Shown in pieces: positions 13,031-15,270 of a DNA stretch of 15,270 bases. The first letter of the stretch is position 1; every line of letters begins with the position of its first letter. Made by a program: the position numbers and the translations under genes. The DNA comes from DAOTTW01 sp034437615 (GTDB lineage Bacteria > Chloroflexota > Anaerolineae > Aggregatilineales > Phototrophicaceae), in the NCBI GenBank assembly GCA_034437615.1, contig DAOTTW010000197.1, positions 1 to 15,270 on the forward strand, read 5' to 3'. The notes beneath the pieces were generated by a model. It was not told the origin of the DNA, ran no database searches, and saw only the letters and a program-made list of their open reading frames with translations.

Positions 13031-13633
13031 ATGCGCAATAGTCACCGTATGCCGCTTTATCTATATGGTGCGCTGCTGCTGATCGCCTTCAACGTCAGCG
13101 CCTGCCGCTTAAATGGGCCACAGGCCGCGCTTGCGCCATCCTCCACGCCTACGCCTGTTGCACCCGTTGCGGTGACCGTCAGCGCCATGATCGTCAGCCC
13201 GCTTAGCACGTCTATGCCCACAGGCACAGCAGCACCAGGGCCTAGCGCTACCCCCACGCGGGCCTTGTCGCCATCACAGGTCTTATTTCCATCGCGCACA
13301 CCCGTCGGCACGCTGGCATCCCTGATACCGGATAGCCCACAGAATGCCAGCGGCGTGCGGCCAGCCTGCCCCGGTGCACCCGCTAGCCGCCTGATTATCC
13401 AAGAGCGCGGCATAGTGACCGACAATGGCCGTAACCTGAACTTACGCGAAGGGCCTGCTACGGATTACAACATCATCGCGGCGCTACAACCCGGTGAGCG
13501 CTTTATGGTGCTGGATGGGCCGGATTGCGCCGAAGCCTATGCGTGGTTTCGTGTGCAGGTTGGTCAGCGTCTTGGTTGGATCGCAGAAGGCGACCTTGAG
13601 ACGTACTACGCAAAGCCGTTTTTCCCTGGCTAG
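13031..13633 (+). CDS. SH3b-domain lipoprotein
   Basis: 200 residues from ATG 13031; the frame is open further upstream into the GT2 gene, but only this start (or the ATG at 13049) places a lipoprotein signal at the N-terminus. MRNSHRMPLYLYGALLLIAF is followed by NVSAC, a lipobox with C25 as the lipidated residue. Residues 30-110 are low-complexity Pro/Ser/Thr/Ala, a typical flexible spacer across the envelope. Residues 113-190 form one SH3b-like module: C113, NLNLREGPATDYNIIAAL, GERFMVLDGPDC with C166, WFRV and GWIAEG. The two cysteines sit exactly where they do in each module of the 8984-10042 protein, so a disulfide is likely. It presumably binds wall or surface polymer outside the membrane. 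It starts 34 bases after the GT2 gene and may share its transcript. No Shine-Dalgarno is visible. Confidence 0.8.
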   Translation: MRNSHRMPLYLYGALLLIAFNVSACRLNGPQAALAPSSTPTPVAPVAVTVSAMIVSPLSTSMPTGTAAPGPSATPTRALSPSQVLFPSRTPVGTLASLIPDSPQNASGVRPACPGAPASRLIIQERGIVTDNGRNLNLREGPATDYNIIAALQPGERFMVLDGPDCAEAYAWFRVQVGQRLGWIAEGDLETYYAKPFFPG

Positions 13634-13732
13634 CACAAATGCTATAACCACCCCTTCTGTTTGGTTAGTCTTCACATAAAACCCTGCGTTTTTTGTCTAG
13701 TTTTAACCGGAGAAGTCGTTACCTTACGCTCA

Positions 13733-13738
13733 TATAAT
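13733..13738 (+). promoter_or_regulatory. -10 box of the glnA promoter
   Basis: A consensus TATAAT lies 50 bases before the glnA ATG, giving a start near 13745 and a leader of about 44 bases. No good -35 is seen 16-18 bases upstream (the site reads GAGAAG), which could mean that an activator is needed. GGAG at 13779-13782 is a good Shine-Dalgarno six bases before the ATG. The gap 13634-13788 also holds a weak 6-bp hairpin (TAACCA 13645-13650 with TGGTTA 13662-13667) and a T6 run after GCG, neither a convincing terminator. Confidence 0.5.
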
Positions 13739-13788
13739 CGCGCCTGTTTACCCAATTTAGCCACATTCAACAAAAAACGGAGCGCGTT

Positions 13789-15219
13789 ATGCCTGCCTTT
13801 GTCCCCCCAGAATCCGCAAGAGAAAATCCCGCCACCCTCATCAAATGGGCTACAGAAAACGGTATCGAAGAGCTTGACCTGCGCTTTACCGATATTCGTG
13901 GTTTGGTGCAGCATTTTAGTATGCCGATGAGCATGGTCAAAGAAGACGATTTTGCAGAGGGCTTCGGCTTCGATGGTTCCAGTGTGCGCGGCTTCCAGAC
14001 GATCAACGTCTCGGACATGATCCTGATAGCCGACATCAGCACCGCGCTGGTAGACCCCTTCTTCAAGCTGAAGACGCTGGCGATTAGGTGTGATGTGGTA
14101 GACCCCATCACAAGGGAAGCGTATGCCAACGATCCGCGTGGTGTAACGCGCCGCGCCGAGGCCTACCTGAAAGAAACCGGCATCGCGGATACGGCCTACT
14201 TCGGCCCTGAAGCCGAGTTCTTCCTGTTCAGCAATGTAAGCTATGAGATAGGCGTCAACAAGAGCTATTACGAGGTCGATTCGCACGAGGGCTTCTGGAA
14301 TAGCGCCAACCCCGACCCCAGCATGGCCTACCTGAACCGCATCAAAGAAGGCTACTTCCCCTTGCCGCCACTGGATAAGACGCATGATGTACGCGCCGAG
14401 ATGGTCAAGGTCATGATGGATATGGGCATAGAGATCGAGGTGCATCACCATGAGGTCGGCGGCGCAGCGCAGGCCGAGATCGACATGAAGTACGACACGA
14501 TGCTGAAGATGGCCGATATGCTGCTAGATTACAAGTACATCGTGAAGAACGTCGCAGCAGCAAACGGCCTGATCGCCACCTTTATGCCCAAGCCGTTGTT
14601 TGAAGATAACGGCTCCGGTATGCACGTGCATCAGAGCCTGTGGAAAGAGGGTAGCCCGCTGTTCGGTGGCGACAAATACGCCGACCTGAGCCAGACCGCC
14701 CTGTATTACATCGGTGGCATCCTGAAGCACGCCCGTGCGCTACTGGCCTTCACCAACCCGACGACCAACAGCTATCGCCGTTTGGTGCCCGGTTACGAAG
14801 CGCCTGTGAACCTCGTGTACTCAGCGCGTAACCGCTCGGCTGCTATTCGCATCCCGATGTACAGCAACAACCCGAAGGCCAAGCGCATCGAGACGCGCTT
14901 CCCCGACCCGATGGCGAATCCGTATCTGGCGTTCCCGGCGCTGATGATGGCTGGGCTGGACGGCATCAAGAACGAAATTGACCCCGGCGACCCGTTCGAG
15001 GTTGATCTGTACGAAGGTGGCGTCGAGACGCCCACGACCCCGCCGACGCTGGGCGGTGCGCTGGAAGCGCTGCGTGAAGATCACGAGTTCTTGCTAGAGG
15101 GCGGCGTGTTCACGAAGGAATACATCGAGATGTACGCCGATTACAAGCAGGTCGAAGATGCAGATGCGGTTGCCATGCGCCCGCACCCGTATGAATTCAA
15201 GCTGTATCTGGATTACTAG
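13789..15219 (+). CDS. glnA: Glutamine synthetase type I
   Basis: 476 residues, full length. It makes glutamine from glutamate, ammonia and ATP in the cytoplasm, as a dodecamer. The N-terminal beta-grasp domain (about 15-105) includes LRFTDIRGLVQHFSMPM and GFGFDGSSVRGF. The catalytic domain holds FGPEAEFFLF, EIEVHHHEVGGAAQAEIDMK, ATFMPKPLFEDNGSGMHVHQ (ATP and glutamate site), the NPTTNSYRRLVPGYEAPVN loop, RNRSAAIRIP and KRIETRFPDPMANPYLAF. All catalytic-site glutamate and arginine segments are present. The position of the adenylylated tyrosine of the GSI-beta class is occupied by Y408 in VDLYEGGVE, where E. coli has NLYDLPPEE; the tyrosine is kept but the surrounding residues differ, so adenylylation is uncertain. 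The TATAAT box and GGAG site support the chosen start. No other nitrogen genes are in the window. Confidence 0.97.
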   Translation: MPAFVPPESARENPATLIKWATENGIEELDLRFTDIRGLVQHFSMPMSMVKEDDFAEGFGFDGSSVRGFQTINVSDMILIADISTALVDPFFKLKTLAIRCDVVDPITREAYANDPRGVTRRAEAYLKETGIADTAYFGPEAEFFLFSNVSYEIGVNKSYYEVDSHEGFWNSANPDPSMAYLNRIKEGYFPLPPLDKTHDVRAEMVKVMMDMGIEIEVHHHEVGGAAQAEIDMKYDTMLKMADMLLDYKYIVKNVAAANGLIATFMPKPLFEDNGSGMHVHQSLWKEGSPLFGGDKYADLSQTALYYIGGILKHARALLAFTNPTTNSYRRLVPGYEAPVNLVYSARNRSAAIRIPMYSNNPKAKRIETRFPDPMANPYLAFPALMMAGLDGIKNEIDPGDPFEVDLYEGGVETPTTPPTLGGALEALREDHEFLLEGGVFTKEYIEMYADYKQVEDADAVAMRPHPYEFKLYLDY

Positions 15220-15228
15220 GTGTAACTA

Positions 15229-15270
15229 CTCAGCCCTCACCCCAAACCCCTCTCCCGAACGTGCCTTTGG
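15229..15270. repeat. Left part of a CCCTCACCCC-type dispersed repeat, cut by the window edge
   Basis: CTCAGCCCTCACCCC followed by AAACCCCTCTCCC starts ten bases after the glnA stop. Strings of this composition usually form the left arm of short dispersed palindromes whose right arm reads GGGAGAGGGG. The right arm would lie beyond 15270, so pairing cannot be confirmed. It may act as the 3' hairpin of the glnA transcript. Confidence 0.4.

Noticed and set aside
13672..14451. 259-residue open frame on the minus strand opposite the glnA start
   Set aside because: It lies fully antisense to the conserved N-terminal half of glutamine synthetase and its promoter; no recognisable motif or ribosome-binding site, so it is a shadow of glnA codon use.

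Overview
The window looks like chromosomal DNA from a Chloroflexota bacterium, most likely Anaerolineae-like. This is an inference from gene content: a eukaryotic-type Ser/Thr kinase with a 2TM module, several SH3b proteins, a DUF4139 protein, processive-type GT2 and GT4 glycosyltransferases, and short GTAGGG-tagged palindromic repeats. No 16S or other decisive marker is present. There are 11 protein genes (the first is 5'-truncated), one RNA gene (rnpB), no tRNA and no CRISPR.

Layout. Positions 1-241 are the C-terminus of a secreted protein with a PPC-like domain. A palindromic repeat cluster follows, then nusB, then RNase P RNA (1097-1466), then an HTH-fused citrate synthase homologue (1652-2920). 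That gene converges on a minus-strand signalling pair: a membrane Ser/Thr kinase (2917-4767) and a divergent kinase-fold protein (4864-5982). A PP2C phosphatase (6162-7184) is transcribed divergently from the pair, with a nested inverted repeat in the shared intergenic region. Next come a secreted DUF4139 protein (7382-8848), a minus-strand secreted protein with three SH3b modules (8984-10042), a GT4 glycosyltransferase (10278-11411), a membrane GT2 glycosyltransferase (11452-12996), an SH3b lipoprotein (13031-13633) and type I glutamine synthetase glnA (13789-15219).

How the genes may work together. The two kinase-like proteins and the PP2C form a plausible reversible Ser/Thr phosphorylation module. 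The secreted DUF4139 and SH3b proteins and the two glycosyltransferases suggest envelope or exopolysaccharide functions. nusB, rnpB and glnA are housekeeping genes. A functional link between the signalling and envelope genes is inferred only from proximity.

The most unusual signal is not a protein. It is a family of short hairpin elements with a GTAGGG-type tag at 256-314, 7218-7263, 8871-8922, 10078-10128 and, inside the GT2 coding sequence, 11569-11592. Two copies (7218-7263 on minus, 10078-10128 on plus) share a bipartite two-hairpin design whose second stem differs by paired changes. A TACAAT -10 motif recurs upstream of several transcripts, and for the GT2 gene it predicts an almost leaderless mRNA.
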